64,000 bases of DNA, taken from Gammaproteobacteria bacterium. Lineage in GTDB: Bacteria > Pseudomonadota > Gammaproteobacteria > JAJPIJ01. The notes beneath the pieces were generated by a model. It was not told where the DNA came from. It ran no database searches and saw only the letters and a list, made by a program, of their open reading frames with translations. Where the stretch lies: positions 164,036 to 228,035 of the forward strand of contig JAJVIQ010000009.1 of NCBI GenBank assembly GCA_022071965.1, read 5' to 3'. The translations under genes and the position numbers were made by a program. Below are positions 56,789 through 64,000 of the stretch, one piece after another (the stretch's first letter is position 1; every line of letters starts with the position of its first letter).

Positions 56789-57508
56789 ATGACCGATGTC
56801 GCCTACCGAAATCACCGGCACTACATATCCGAGGGATGGAGCGCGGAGCCGAAGGAGATGTTCAAACGGCTCGCCGAGATACTCGGCAAGGAGTGGCTGT
56901 CGAAGTCGCGGGACGTGCTGGACGTCGGTTGCGCCACGGGCGAACTTCTCGGTTTCCTCCGAAGGATGGTGCCCGGCGGCCGGTTCGTCGGTGTCGACGT
57001 GAGTGAGGATCTGCTGGAAGCCGGCAGGCGGCTTCTGCCGGAGGCCGAGTTCGTGAATGCGAGCGCGCTCGACCTGCCGGGTCCGCTGGCGGGCGGATTC
57101 GATCTGGTAACGGCGTTCGGCTGCATGTCGATATTCGATGAGGTCGAACTGGAGCGTTTCTGGGATCAGTTGCTTGCGGCCGCTCGCCCAGGCGGGAGGG
57201 TGATCGTGCTGTCGCCATTGAATGAGTTCGGCTGCGACATGGTCATACGACATCGAAAACGGTTGAACGGGAAGGTCGGTTCATGGGAGCGCGGCTGGAA
57301 CATCTTTGCCGTCGAGACCATCGGCGACATCCTGGCCGCGCGCGGCATACAGATGTCCTTGCAGCGTTTTGCCATAACCATCGATCTCGCGCCCAGGCCG
57401 GACCCGGTTCGAACCTGGACCATCGCCACAAAGGATCGCGACCGACAGCTCACCAACGGACTCAAACTGCTGATCGACCACTATTTCATCATTGCCACGA
57501 AGCCCTGA
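56789..57508 (+). CDS. SAM-dependent methyltransferase
   Basis: A 239-residue class I methyltransferase: motif I VLDVGCATGELLGFLRRM, motif II FVGVDVSEDLLEAGRRLLPE, and VTAFGCMSIFDEVELERFWD with PGGRVIVLSPLNEFG. The substrate is unknown; in this context an O- or N-methylation of a sugar or of the amidino group is plausible. It starts 12 nt after the NeuA-like gene. There is no signal peptide or membrane segment. Confidence 0.82.
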   Translation: MTDVAYRNHRHYISEGWSAEPKEMFKRLAEILGKEWLSKSRDVLDVGCATGELLGFLRRMVPGGRFVGVDVSEDLLEAGRRLLPEAEFVNASALDLPGPLAGGFDLVTAFGCMSIFDEVELERFWDQLLAAARPGGRVIVLSPLNEFGCDMVIRHRKRLNGKVGSWERGWNIFAVETIGDILAARGIQMSLQRFAITIDLAPRPDPVRTWTIATKDRDRQLTNGLKLLIDHYFIIATKP

Positions 57509-57549
57509 ATCCCGAGTCGTTCTCAGACTCCCACGACCTGCCAGCTCGC

Positions 57550-58947
57550 GTGCGGCTACGCATTCTTCTTCCGTTTCGAAACGCTTCCGCCCTCCGGCTG
57601 CAGGGGCGGCTCGGCCGACTCATTCGAGAAGCGGGCCATGAGGTCGGCTTTCTCAACCTCGGCGGGAGGACGGAGGCGCTCGCGGCGCACGAGGAGGCGC
57701 GCAGCTCCGATGCTCGCGTTTACGACCTCTACTCCGAAGAATCGCAGCCGGCGCACGATCCGCACGTCCGACTCGGGGCCGCGCGGTCCGCACGGGCAAG
57801 ATGCGTCGCAGGCGCCTCGCGAGCAGTCGCGGGAAAGGCGTATGGAATCCATCTGCGCAGCCATCATGCGGAGCTGTGCGCGGCCAGGAGGATACTCGCG
57901 GAGTTCAAACCGACCACCGTCATCGTCAATGAGGACGGCGTTTCGGGCCCTCTGCACCTGATCGCGGCGGCGCGGGACGAGGGAGTGGGGGTACTCGACG
58001 TGCCTTTTGGCTATTTCTCGGCGGCCGAGTTCGACGGTGATCTGGCTCGCAAGAAGGCTGAAGGCGACCTCAGGACGGCGGACGGCGCCGCCGGCCTCGT
58101 TCTCCGGCTGTTCGCACCCCAATGGGTAAGGCGGCAAGGCCCGTTCGCCGGCGCAGTGATGTTCGAGCCCGATTATATTCTCGCGCTGGAGGCCGCCGGC
58201 ATAACGCTACGCGACGCATGGACGGTGCATGGGGGAATGTCCGACAGGCTCTGCGCCGAATCGGGCCGTGCAATGCGCATGTACGTGCAGGAAGGGATTC
58301 CCTCGGGCAAGATCGCGCTGACGGGGTCACCGTACTGCGATTTCATGGTGCGCTCGGCCGCCGACAGCGGCGACAGCCGGCGGGACCTGCTCGCCCCCGG
58401 TCCGATCGAACCCGGCGGACCGATCCGGGTCCTGGTCTCGTGGCCCCCCAGTTACCATGAAAGCCTGCCGGGCCGCAGCGAGTTCGGTTCCTACGAAGAG
58501 ATGACACGAACGATACTGGGCTTCCTCCGGGACCTTCCCGGTTGCGTGCTGACCGTATCGCTGCATCCGGCGGTGGGGTCCGAGATCAGGGCGATGCTGC
58601 AAAATGCAGGCGTTCCCGTCAGCGATGAGTATGTCATCGACCTGATACCCAGGAACGACGTCTTCGTCACTTATTTCTCCAGTACGATTCGGTGGGCGAC
58701 CGCGGCGGGCAAGCCGGTCGTCAACTATGACGCCTACAGGATCGGACTCAGGATTTTCGACTCGGGCGGCTTCGTCAGCCTGCAGACCTTTTCGGATTTC
58801 CGTGAGGTCATCGCCGAGATCGTTTCCTCGGCGGATACGTATCGCGCTTACAACGAGCGACAGCTCGAGGAGGCTCCCGAGTGGGGAATTCTGGACGGCG
58901 AATGCACCGCGAGGATCCTGACGCTCGCACAGGGGTTGTCGTCGTGA
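57550..58947 (+). CDS. Large transferase-like protein with bacterial sialyltransferase motifs
   Basis: A 465-residue protein resembling GT-B glycosyltransferases but not assignable to a named family by eye. It has the motif set shared by bacterial sialyltransferase families GT38/GT52/GT80: E/D-E/D-G at 128-130 (VIVNEDGVSGP), HP at 339-340 (TVSLHPAVG) and an SS pair at 377-378 (VTYFSSTIRWATAAG). I infer a CMP-nonulosonate-dependent transferase. GTG at 57550 is chosen because the longer frame crosses the methyltransferase gene. Ribosome site is weak. Confidence 0.68.
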   Translation: MRLRILLPFRNASALRLQGRLGRLIREAGHEVGFLNLGGRTEALAAHEEARSSDARVYDLYSEESQPAHDPHVRLGAARSARARCVAGASRAVAGKAYGIHLRSHHAELCAARRILAEFKPTTVIVNEDGVSGPLHLIAAARDEGVGVLDVPFGYFSAAEFDGDLARKKAEGDLRTADGAAGLVLRLFAPQWVRRQGPFAGAVMFEPDYILALEAAGITLRDAWTVHGGMSDRLCAESGRAMRMYVQEGIPSGKIALTGSPYCDFMVRSAADSGDSRRDLLAPGPIEPGGPIRVLVSWPPSYHESLPGRSEFGSYEEMTRTILGFLRDLPGCVLTVSLHPAVGSEIRAMLQNAGVPVSDEYVIDLIPRNDVFVTYFSSTIRWATAAGKPVVNYDAYRIGLRIFDSGGFVSLQTFSDFREVIAEIVSSADTYRAYNERQLEEAPEWGILDGECTARILTLAQGLSS

Positions 58948-58982
58948 CGACGGCGCAGACATAGACGACGGAGGCAAGAGAG

Positions 58983-60071
58983 ATGGTTCGGACTTTCAAG
59001 ATAGGGCGATATGACGTCGGCAGCGAGTACGCACCGATCTTCTTTGCCGAGATTGGCAGCTACTTCAATGGGGACGTGGCGCTCGCTAGCCGGATGATAT
59101 CGAGCGTCATCGAATCCGGGCGTCAGGTGCCCGAGCAGCCGCTGGTCCTCAAGACGGAGATACTCGATGACGCGGAGATCTGTCTGCCCGGCAATACGGT
59201 GGAAACGTACGCCGCCAAGGACGGCCGCACCCGAACGGAGAATTACCGGGAGCTCATCGAGCGCAAAGTGGTGCCGTTGCATCGATATGCCGAGTTGTTC
59301 AAGCTCTGCGTGGACGCGGACGTGCCTTTCGTCGTTTCGGTGTACGACTTCAAGGCAGTAGACTTCGCGGCATCGCACGGGGCGTCCGCCCTCAAGATCC
59401 CGTCGTCGAATGTCGTTCATGTGCCGCTGATCCGTTATGCCGCGGGCAAGGGCCTGCCCATGGTGATCGACACGGGTCGGACCAGCATTGCCGAGGTTCA
59501 TCGCGCCGTCGCCGTCGCCCGCGCGGCCGGATGTCAGGACATCGTGATCCAGCACAGTCCGGATGGTCATCCGGCGCCGCTGAAGGCGCACAACCTGCGA
59601 ATCCTCCAGACCTTTCTTCAGGCCTTCGGCCTGCCGGTGGGGCTGTCGGATCATCACGTGGGCCTGGAGGCGTTGTACATGTCGATCGCGCTCGGGGCGT
59701 CGGTGCTGGAGAAGGGCGTCCACGTCGACGCCGACGAGCTTGACCAGGACATCTCCCACAGCATGGACATCGGCCGCCTGCCCGCGGTTCTGCGACTGGT
59801 GCACGACTGCTGGCAGGCCTTGGGGAGGCCTGCGCGCGATCCGAACGCCGAGATCAACTGGGTCATCGGCACCTCGCAGAGGCAATGCCTGGTCGCCAGG
59901 CAGGACATCGCCGCGGGGGAGAAGCTTTCGCTCGAGAATACGCGCTTCGCGTTTCCGTGCCTGGGCATCCCGGTGGAGTACTGGGATCTGGTGGCGGGCT
60001 GGACCTTGACCAACGACGTCAAGTCGGGCAAGCCGGTGCAGTGGTCAGATGTCCAGCGCCGACCTGATTAG
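58983..60071 (+). CDS. Divergent NeuB-family synthase
   Basis: A 362-residue member of the PEP-condensing NeuB family with a C-terminal SAF domain (RQCLVARQDIAAGEKLSLEN; CLGIPVEYWDLVAG). Landmarks are altered: NHNG reads SYFNG (FAEIGSYFNGDV), KFQ reads LKTE, STGM reads DTGR, and EKHFT reads EKGVHVD. It keeps LKIPSS and GLSDHHVGLEA. The metal/PEP site is therefore probably rearranged (candidate His247) and the substrate differs from LegI. It is followed by a kinase overlapping 23 nt. Confidence 0.8.
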   Translation: MVRTFKIGRYDVGSEYAPIFFAEIGSYFNGDVALASRMISSVIESGRQVPEQPLVLKTEILDDAEICLPGNTVETYAAKDGRTRTENYRELIERKVVPLHRYAELFKLCVDADVPFVVSVYDFKAVDFAASHGASALKIPSSNVVHVPLIRYAAGKGLPMVIDTGRTSIAEVHRAVAVARAAGCQDIVIQHSPDGHPAPLKAHNLRILQTFLQAFGLPVGLSDHHVGLEALYMSIALGASVLEKGVHVDADELDQDISHSMDIGRLPAVLRLVHDCWQALGRPARDPNAEINWVIGTSQRQCLVARQDIAAGEKLSLENTRFAFPCLGIPVEYWDLVAGWTLTNDVKSGKPVQWSDVQRRPD

Positions 60072-61077
60072 AGAGCCCGCCTGGCAGGGTCTGACGCCGG
60101 GATTGCCCGAGTGGACGGAGGTTCCGGCGATGCGCGCGCAATCCATCCTCGTGTCGGCAGGGCTCTCCGGCACTCTGCTGGAGAGGAGCGGTGACGCGGC
60201 CGGGACGCATTTCAGGATAACGAAAGGCGGCGAACGGGACCTGTTCCTGAAGCACGTCCCGGCGGCCAGGGCGGAAAGCGAGGAGCGAGCCCAGTCCATT
60301 GCCGGATGGCTCGCCGGCAGGGGCGTCCCGGTCGCGATGCCCTGCGCGGGCTATCCGCGAAGAATGGCCGACGGCAGCCTGTTCGTGGCGATGCCGTACG
60401 TTCACGGCAAGAGGCTCGACCCGGAGCCGGAACAGCTCCGCGCCTTGGGGCGGATCATCGCGGCGTTGCATGCTGCGCTCGCGACGCACCCGGACGTCGG
60501 GGCGTGGTCTGCACATACGGAACAGCGTATGACCTCGTTGGCGGGCACACGTCAGGCTCTCGCGACGCGAAGGGTCTCGTGCGGTCCATCGAAGGAGAGG
60601 CTGGTCGAGCTTGCCGCCGACGAGGACCTGGATTTCATCCTGTCGTCCTCGAAGGTCGCCGCCCTGCACGGGGACCTCAATCCCGGCAATGTGCTCCTGG
60701 ATGCGGAGAACGGTCTCCCGCGACTGCTGGATTTCGAGGACGTGTTTCACAGCCTGCTGCCGCCGGCATTCGAGATGATGCTCGTTATCGAACGGTTCGT
60801 TTTGGCGAGACTACGCGATGAAGCATCGATTCGCGGTTGTACGGCCGCGCTGCTCACCGGTTATCGCGAGGCGGGCGGTCACCGACTCGAGTTCGACATC
60901 AGGCCGGCGGACGTGCTTCGTTCTCTCGCCTTGCGCTCGCTGTGCGTGTTGTGCCAGGGGGCGCAGCGCGGAATCGACGTAAGCGCCTCCGAGTGGAGCA
61001 AGTTCTTCTTTCTGGAAGAGGCGGCGCGCCGGTCCGCCGACATGATCAACAGCGTGGTTGAAGAGATCGTCGCATGA
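60049..61077 (+). CDS. APH/choline-kinase-fold phosphotransferase
   Basis: A 342-residue kinase-fold protein. The catalytic loop is HGDLNPGNVLLD (Asp209), the metal-binding DFE begins at Asp228 (LLDFEDVFHSL), and an N-lobe (DLFLKHVPAARAESEERAQS) is present. The fold phosphorylates small molecules or sugars. Overlapping the divergent NeuB, it may phosphorylate a precursor or the nonulosonate/lipid product. The start is in a 23-nt overlap; the next gene overlaps by 4 nt (ATGA). Confidence 0.78.
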   Translation: MSSADLIREPAWQGLTPGLPEWTEVPAMRAQSILVSAGLSGTLLERSGDAAGTHFRITKGGERDLFLKHVPAARAESEERAQSIAGWLAGRGVPVAMPCAGYPRRMADGSLFVAMPYVHGKRLDPEPEQLRALGRIIAALHAALATHPDVGAWSAHTEQRMTSLAGTRQALATRRVSCGPSKERLVELAADEDLDFILSSSKVAALHGDLNPGNVLLDAENGLPRLLDFEDVFHSLLPPAFEMMLVIERFVLARLRDEASIRGCTAALLTGYREAGGHRLEFDIRPADVLRSLALRSLCVLCQGAQRGIDVSASEWSKFFFLEEAARRSADMINSVVEEIVA

Positions 61078-62201
61078 GGCGGCGACTGCTGATCACGGCG
61101 CGCGACGCGGCCGCGGCCCTGCACCTCATCGAGATCAGTCGGTTTGCGGCCCGGTACGGCGATCTCGATCTGGCGGTCGTCACGCAATTGCCGGCCACGC
61201 GGTATTTCCAGCGAGCCGGAATAAGTTCGACGACAGTGAATATCGGCGCGGCGCGCCGGCCGGACGACGCAACCGGCTCCGCCCTCCTGGAGGAGGCCCG
61301 TCGGGTACTGGATCGTTATCAACCGGACGCGATCCTCTGCGGCCTGTCGACGCCGTTCGATGGCGGGATCGACGAGGCCGTCCAGGCAGTGCATGGCGGC
61401 CCCACGGCGGTCATGCAGGATTTTTGGGGTGAAGCGAATACCTTCTTCGGCGGCAAAGCGGACGTCTACCTTGCGCTGGACGAGGAGGGAGTCAATCTCA
61501 CCCGGTCCCGGTTCGATCTGAACGCGGTGGCGATCGGCTCCCCGCGCCACGCCGCATACGCGCACATCGACATCATCGGCGCGCGAAACGAGGCGCGCGC
61601 GTCGGTCGGTCTTGCCGCGGACTCCCAGGTCATCGGCTTTTTCGGACAGGCGCTGCACAATCTCGAGGGCTATATCCGAACCCTGCGCGCCTGGGTTGCG
61701 GCCACGAACGGACTGCCCAGAAGCGTTCGCCGGGCGTTCCGGCCGCATCCGCGGCAATCCGAAAACGAGCGCGAGCTGACGCTTTCGCTCCTGCGCGATT
61801 TTGGCATCGACTGCATCCTGCTGGATCACCCGGACGTCGAAAGGTCCCTGCTGGTCTGTGACGTGGTATGCAGCGCCTTTTCGAATTGCACCTATGACGT
61901 TGCCTATCTCAATTACTTCTCTCCGTATCCAATCATCACGCCGGTATCGTTGTTCTTCGATACGGAGATCGTCGATTACTTCCGAAAGATGGTGCGGCTC
62001 GACGAGTTTCCATATCTGAAGGCCGGACTCGTGCTTTCGGTCGATCACGCTCACGATCTTGAGGAGGTCCTGTCGCTCGCGCTGACCGACGACGTGAAGA
62101 CGCGCTATTGGAGCGCGGCCAAGCATCTCGCGAACCCGGCCGAGGCCCCCCGGCGCGCGTTGGAGGTCATTGACGGACTCGTCAAAGGGCAGTCGGTTTA
62201 A
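61074..62201 (+). CDS. Transferase-like protein with EEG and HP motifs
   Basis: A 375-residue protein with an apparent GT-B architecture (VTQLPATRYFQRAG; QVIGFFGQALHNLEGYIRTL). It carries DEEG at 136-139 (ALDEEGVNLT), HP at 225-226 (FRPHPRQSE) and a Ser-rich stretch (VCSAFSNCTYDVAYL), the same motif set as the 57550 protein. This suggests another CMP-nonulosonate transferase or a polymerising enzyme. No signal peptide. ATG overlaps the kinase stop by 4 nt. Confidence 0.65.
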   Translation: MRRRLLITARDAAAALHLIEISRFAARYGDLDLAVVTQLPATRYFQRAGISSTTVNIGAARRPDDATGSALLEEARRVLDRYQPDAILCGLSTPFDGGIDEAVQAVHGGPTAVMQDFWGEANTFFGGKADVYLALDEEGVNLTRSRFDLNAVAIGSPRHAAYAHIDIIGARNEARASVGLAADSQVIGFFGQALHNLEGYIRTLRAWVAATNGLPRSVRRAFRPHPRQSENERELTLSLLRDFGIDCILLDHPDVERSLLVCDVVCSAFSNCTYDVAYLNYFSPYPIITPVSLFFDTEIVDYFRKMVRLDEFPYLKAGLVLSVDHAHDLEEVLSLALTDDVKTRYWSAAKHLANPAEAPRRALEVIDGLVKGQSV

Positions 62202-62212
62202 TCACGCGTACC

Positions 62213-63697
62213 GTGTCCGCAGACCACTCCTACCCGGAACTAAAGGCGCGGTTTGTCGCGCTCGATGCGACGCAGGAGATCATCGAACCAAGCATCGATG
62301 GCTGGATGGCCTGGCCGGCGGTGAAACGCAGGGTCTGGAACGCCATCCGGCGCCAGCAGGAGGGTGCCACCGGGACCGGCCCCGCGGCGCCGGGCAAAGT
62401 CGCCGTTCGATTCGTCGTGGGCCTGGCTGCGATTCTGCGTCACCTCGTGCTGCCGCCCCGGCGTAGGGTTGCCGTGCTGTACTCGCCGCGGCAGTCGCGC
62501 CGTGCCGACGGCACCATGGTTCATCCTCATCTCGACACACTGGTTCACCACGAACGATCGGTGCTTCATTGCGCATACGGCTGGGGCGGCAGTCGCGCCT
62601 CGGTCGGCAGGGGATACGTCGCGGAGCACGGTATCGCCGCGGTCGTGGCGATTGCCGCCCGGGTCGTCGCAAAGAGCCCCTCCATTCAACGGACCGCGGC
62701 GAAGCTGGCGCTATCGATTGCGGTGAGGTTCCCCGAGGCGGCGGGTGCCGTCGGGCGCGATGTCATTGCCGATCAGTTCGCACGATTTCGTGTTCGAAAA
62801 TGGCTGTACCGATTGCTGTTCGCCCGCAGTGGCGTGCGCGCCGTGGCGATGACCGATGCGGGCGGCAAGACCGGCGAGGTTGCCGCGGCCAAGTCCCTTG
62901 GGCTGCCGGTCGTCGAGGTGCAACACGGCATGTTCAGTCACGACGAGCCCGACTACGCCTGGGTGCGGGCGCATCGCGGCTCTGGCAGGGCGATGCCTCT
63001 GCCCGATGCGATCATCGTCTTCGGCCCGCTGTGGAGGCGCGAGCTGGCGCGTAACGATTACTGGAGCAACCAGGAGATCCTGCTCGCGAGCAACCCCGTC
63101 CTGATATCGTATCGCCGCGGCGTGCCGGTGCGACGGCGAGAGCCTGAATCACCGTTGGTGGTCCTGTTCGCCACCCAGTGGTACGTGCGGTCCGACGCCA
63201 TCGCGTTTCTGGGCGCGGCGCTCGATCTGCAGCGCAGGAGCGGGTCGCGGGTGTTCCAGTTGCGCATCAAGCTGCACCCTGCCGAGCTTGCGGCGGAGCG
63301 CGACTACGCCGCGCTCGCCGGGACGTTTCCCAGGGATTGCGTCCTCGCGCCGGCCGCGACCGAGGCCTTTGCCGAGATCCTGCAGGCCGACCTCGTCACC
63401 GGGTACACGTCGATGATGCTGCTCGAGGCGATCGGCCTGGGGGTGCCGGCCCTGAGCATCGCCACGGGTGCGGGCAAGGAGGGCTTTTGCACCGCATTCG
63501 GCATCGAGGAGCTTCGCGACGTGGTGCCCGAGGTCGACACCCCGGCCCGGTTCATCGAACGGCTCCGCACGATGTCGCAGCCGGAGGCCTGGCGCGCCGC
63601 GCGCGCGGCCGCGGGCAAAGCGGCCTCGGCGATCTACACCCTTGACGGATCCACCGTCGAACAGGCCTTCATCGATGCAACCGGTGTCCACCCCTAA
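62213..63697 (+). CDS. Capsule/surface glycan transferase-like protein
   Basis: A 494-residue protein. Residues 237-239 are QHG (VVEVQHGMFSHDEPDYAW) and HP is at 355-356 (LRIKLHPAELAAE), with TSMMLLEAIGLGVPALSI near the C-terminus. QHG and K-x-HP features occur in capsule transferases and polysialyl- or CDP-glycerol-type transferases. The EDG motif is not evident. The GTG start is 11 nt after the previous stop. The N-terminal 60 residues are basic and may contact membrane or lipid carrier. Confidence 0.65.
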   Translation: MSADHSYPELKARFVALDATQEIIEPSIDGWMAWPAVKRRVWNAIRRQQEGATGTGPAAPGKVAVRFVVGLAAILRHLVLPPRRRVAVLYSPRQSRRADGTMVHPHLDTLVHHERSVLHCAYGWGGSRASVGRGYVAEHGIAAVVAIAARVVAKSPSIQRTAAKLALSIAVRFPEAAGAVGRDVIADQFARFRVRKWLYRLLFARSGVRAVAMTDAGGKTGEVAAAKSLGLPVVEVQHGMFSHDEPDYAWVRAHRGSGRAMPLPDAIIVFGPLWRRELARNDYWSNQEILLASNPVLISYRRGVPVRRREPESPLVVLFATQWYVRSDAIAFLGAALDLQRRSGSRVFQLRIKLHPAELAAERDYAALAGTFPRDCVLAPAATEAFAEILQADLVTGYTSMMLLEAIGLGVPALSIATGAGKEGFCTAFGIEELRDVVPEVDTPARFIERLRTMSQPEAWRAARAAAGKAASAIYTLDGSTVEQAFIDATGVHP

Positions 63698-64000
63698 GTT
63701 GCCGGTGATGGTCGTCGCCCAGCGCCCCTCGGACTACGTCGAGATGCGCCGCTGCGCCCTTGCGCTCGCCGCGCGCGGGCATCGCATCCAATTCGTCTAC
63801 AAGCGGTTGCGGCGCGGATCCGAGGACGAGGACAGGATCCTCGCCGAGGGCCGGGACTACGCCGCGGCCGGTACGTTCGAGGAGTTTCGCGTGCTGGGCG
63901 ACGAGCCGCCGCGCGCGGGCAGCGGAGCGTCGGCGAACCGGGCCGACGCGGAGGCACGGCCGCGCATCGGATGGTTCAAACTCGCGGTGAGGACAACCCT
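63675..64000 (+). CDS. Start of a further transferase-like gene, cut by window edge
   Basis: An open frame from the ATG at 63675 runs to the window end (at least 108 codons) and overlaps the previous gene by 23 nt, like other pairs in this operon. The start (LPVMVVAQRPSDYVEMRRCA, LALAARGHRIQFVYKRL) resembles the N-terminal half of a GT-B transferase. The end is not seen, so family cannot be fixed. The longer frame and codon use agree with its neighbours. Confidence 0.55.
   Translation, partial: MQPVSTPKLPVMVVAQRPSDYVEMRRCALALAARGHRIQFVYKRLRRGSEDEDRILAEGRDYAAAGTFEEFRVLGDEPPRAGSGASANRADAEARPRIGWFKLAVRTT

Noticed and set aside
57405..57425. tRNA T-loop-like GGTTCGAACC
   Set aside because: It lies inside the methyltransferase coding frame, and no cloverleaf could be built around it.

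Overview
This is high-GC proteobacterial chromosome, most likely from a gammaproteobacterium. The evidence is gene order and gene type: rng beside tldD, alaC-hom-thrC-rpfE, prfB-lysS with the classical RF2 frameshift, a sigma-28 promoter, an RfaH/ops pair and REP repeats. No species can be named from the sequence. No tRNA, rRNA, CRISPR array, transposase or integrase was recognised.

Positions 1-30.4 kb are mostly housekeeping and signalling. They hold the start of rng, a GlgC-like protein that has lost its catalytic motifs, an orphan glcD and tldD. Next come alaC, hom, thrC with an unusual cysteine-bearing insert, and rpfE. A REC-GGDEF-EAL protein sits where recJ might be expected, followed by prfB and lysS. 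Two tandem GGDEF-EAL proteins follow (one under a perfect CRP-type site), then argG, an alpha/beta hydrolase, a chemotaxis receptor with a sigma-28 promoter, a strong terminator and a REP array. The remainder is a leucyl aminopeptidase, a HAD phosphatase, an SMR transporter, mscL, a PfpI protein, a lipoprotein and a HIT protein. Three GGDEF-EAL proteins and a receptor suggest a motile, c-di-GMP-regulated lifestyle.

Positions 30.4-64 kb are a surface-polysaccharide locus that runs off the window end. The first part makes nucleotide sugars: a UDP-glucuronate 4-epimerase, a TviB/WbpA-type dehydrogenase, Ugd and ManC. It also carries an O-antigen-ligase-like protein (opposite strand), an RfaH antiterminator and a winged-helix regulator that appears leaderless and self-regulated. 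An exact 12-nt ops element precedes the long tightly packed gene run.

That run contains (i) wbpB-wbpD-wbpE for a 2,3-diamino uronic acid; (ii) HisF-like and HisH-like ammonia-supply proteins plus a distant WbpG/PseA amidotransferase; (iii) a legionaminic-acid set, LegB-LegC-LegG-LegI-PtmE-LegF, with two SDRs and two Gfo/Idh-type oxidoreductases; (iv) an ABC flippase; and (v) a second, unusual module with another CMP-sugar synthetase, a methyltransferase, a divergent NeuB, an APH-type kinase and three large transferase-like proteins with HP (and in two cases EDG/EEG) motifs of bacterial sialyltransferases. The inference is that the cell makes an amidino-modified nonulosonic acid glycan, and possibly a second, modified nonulosonate. 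Module (v) is the best candidate for an undescribed pathway.
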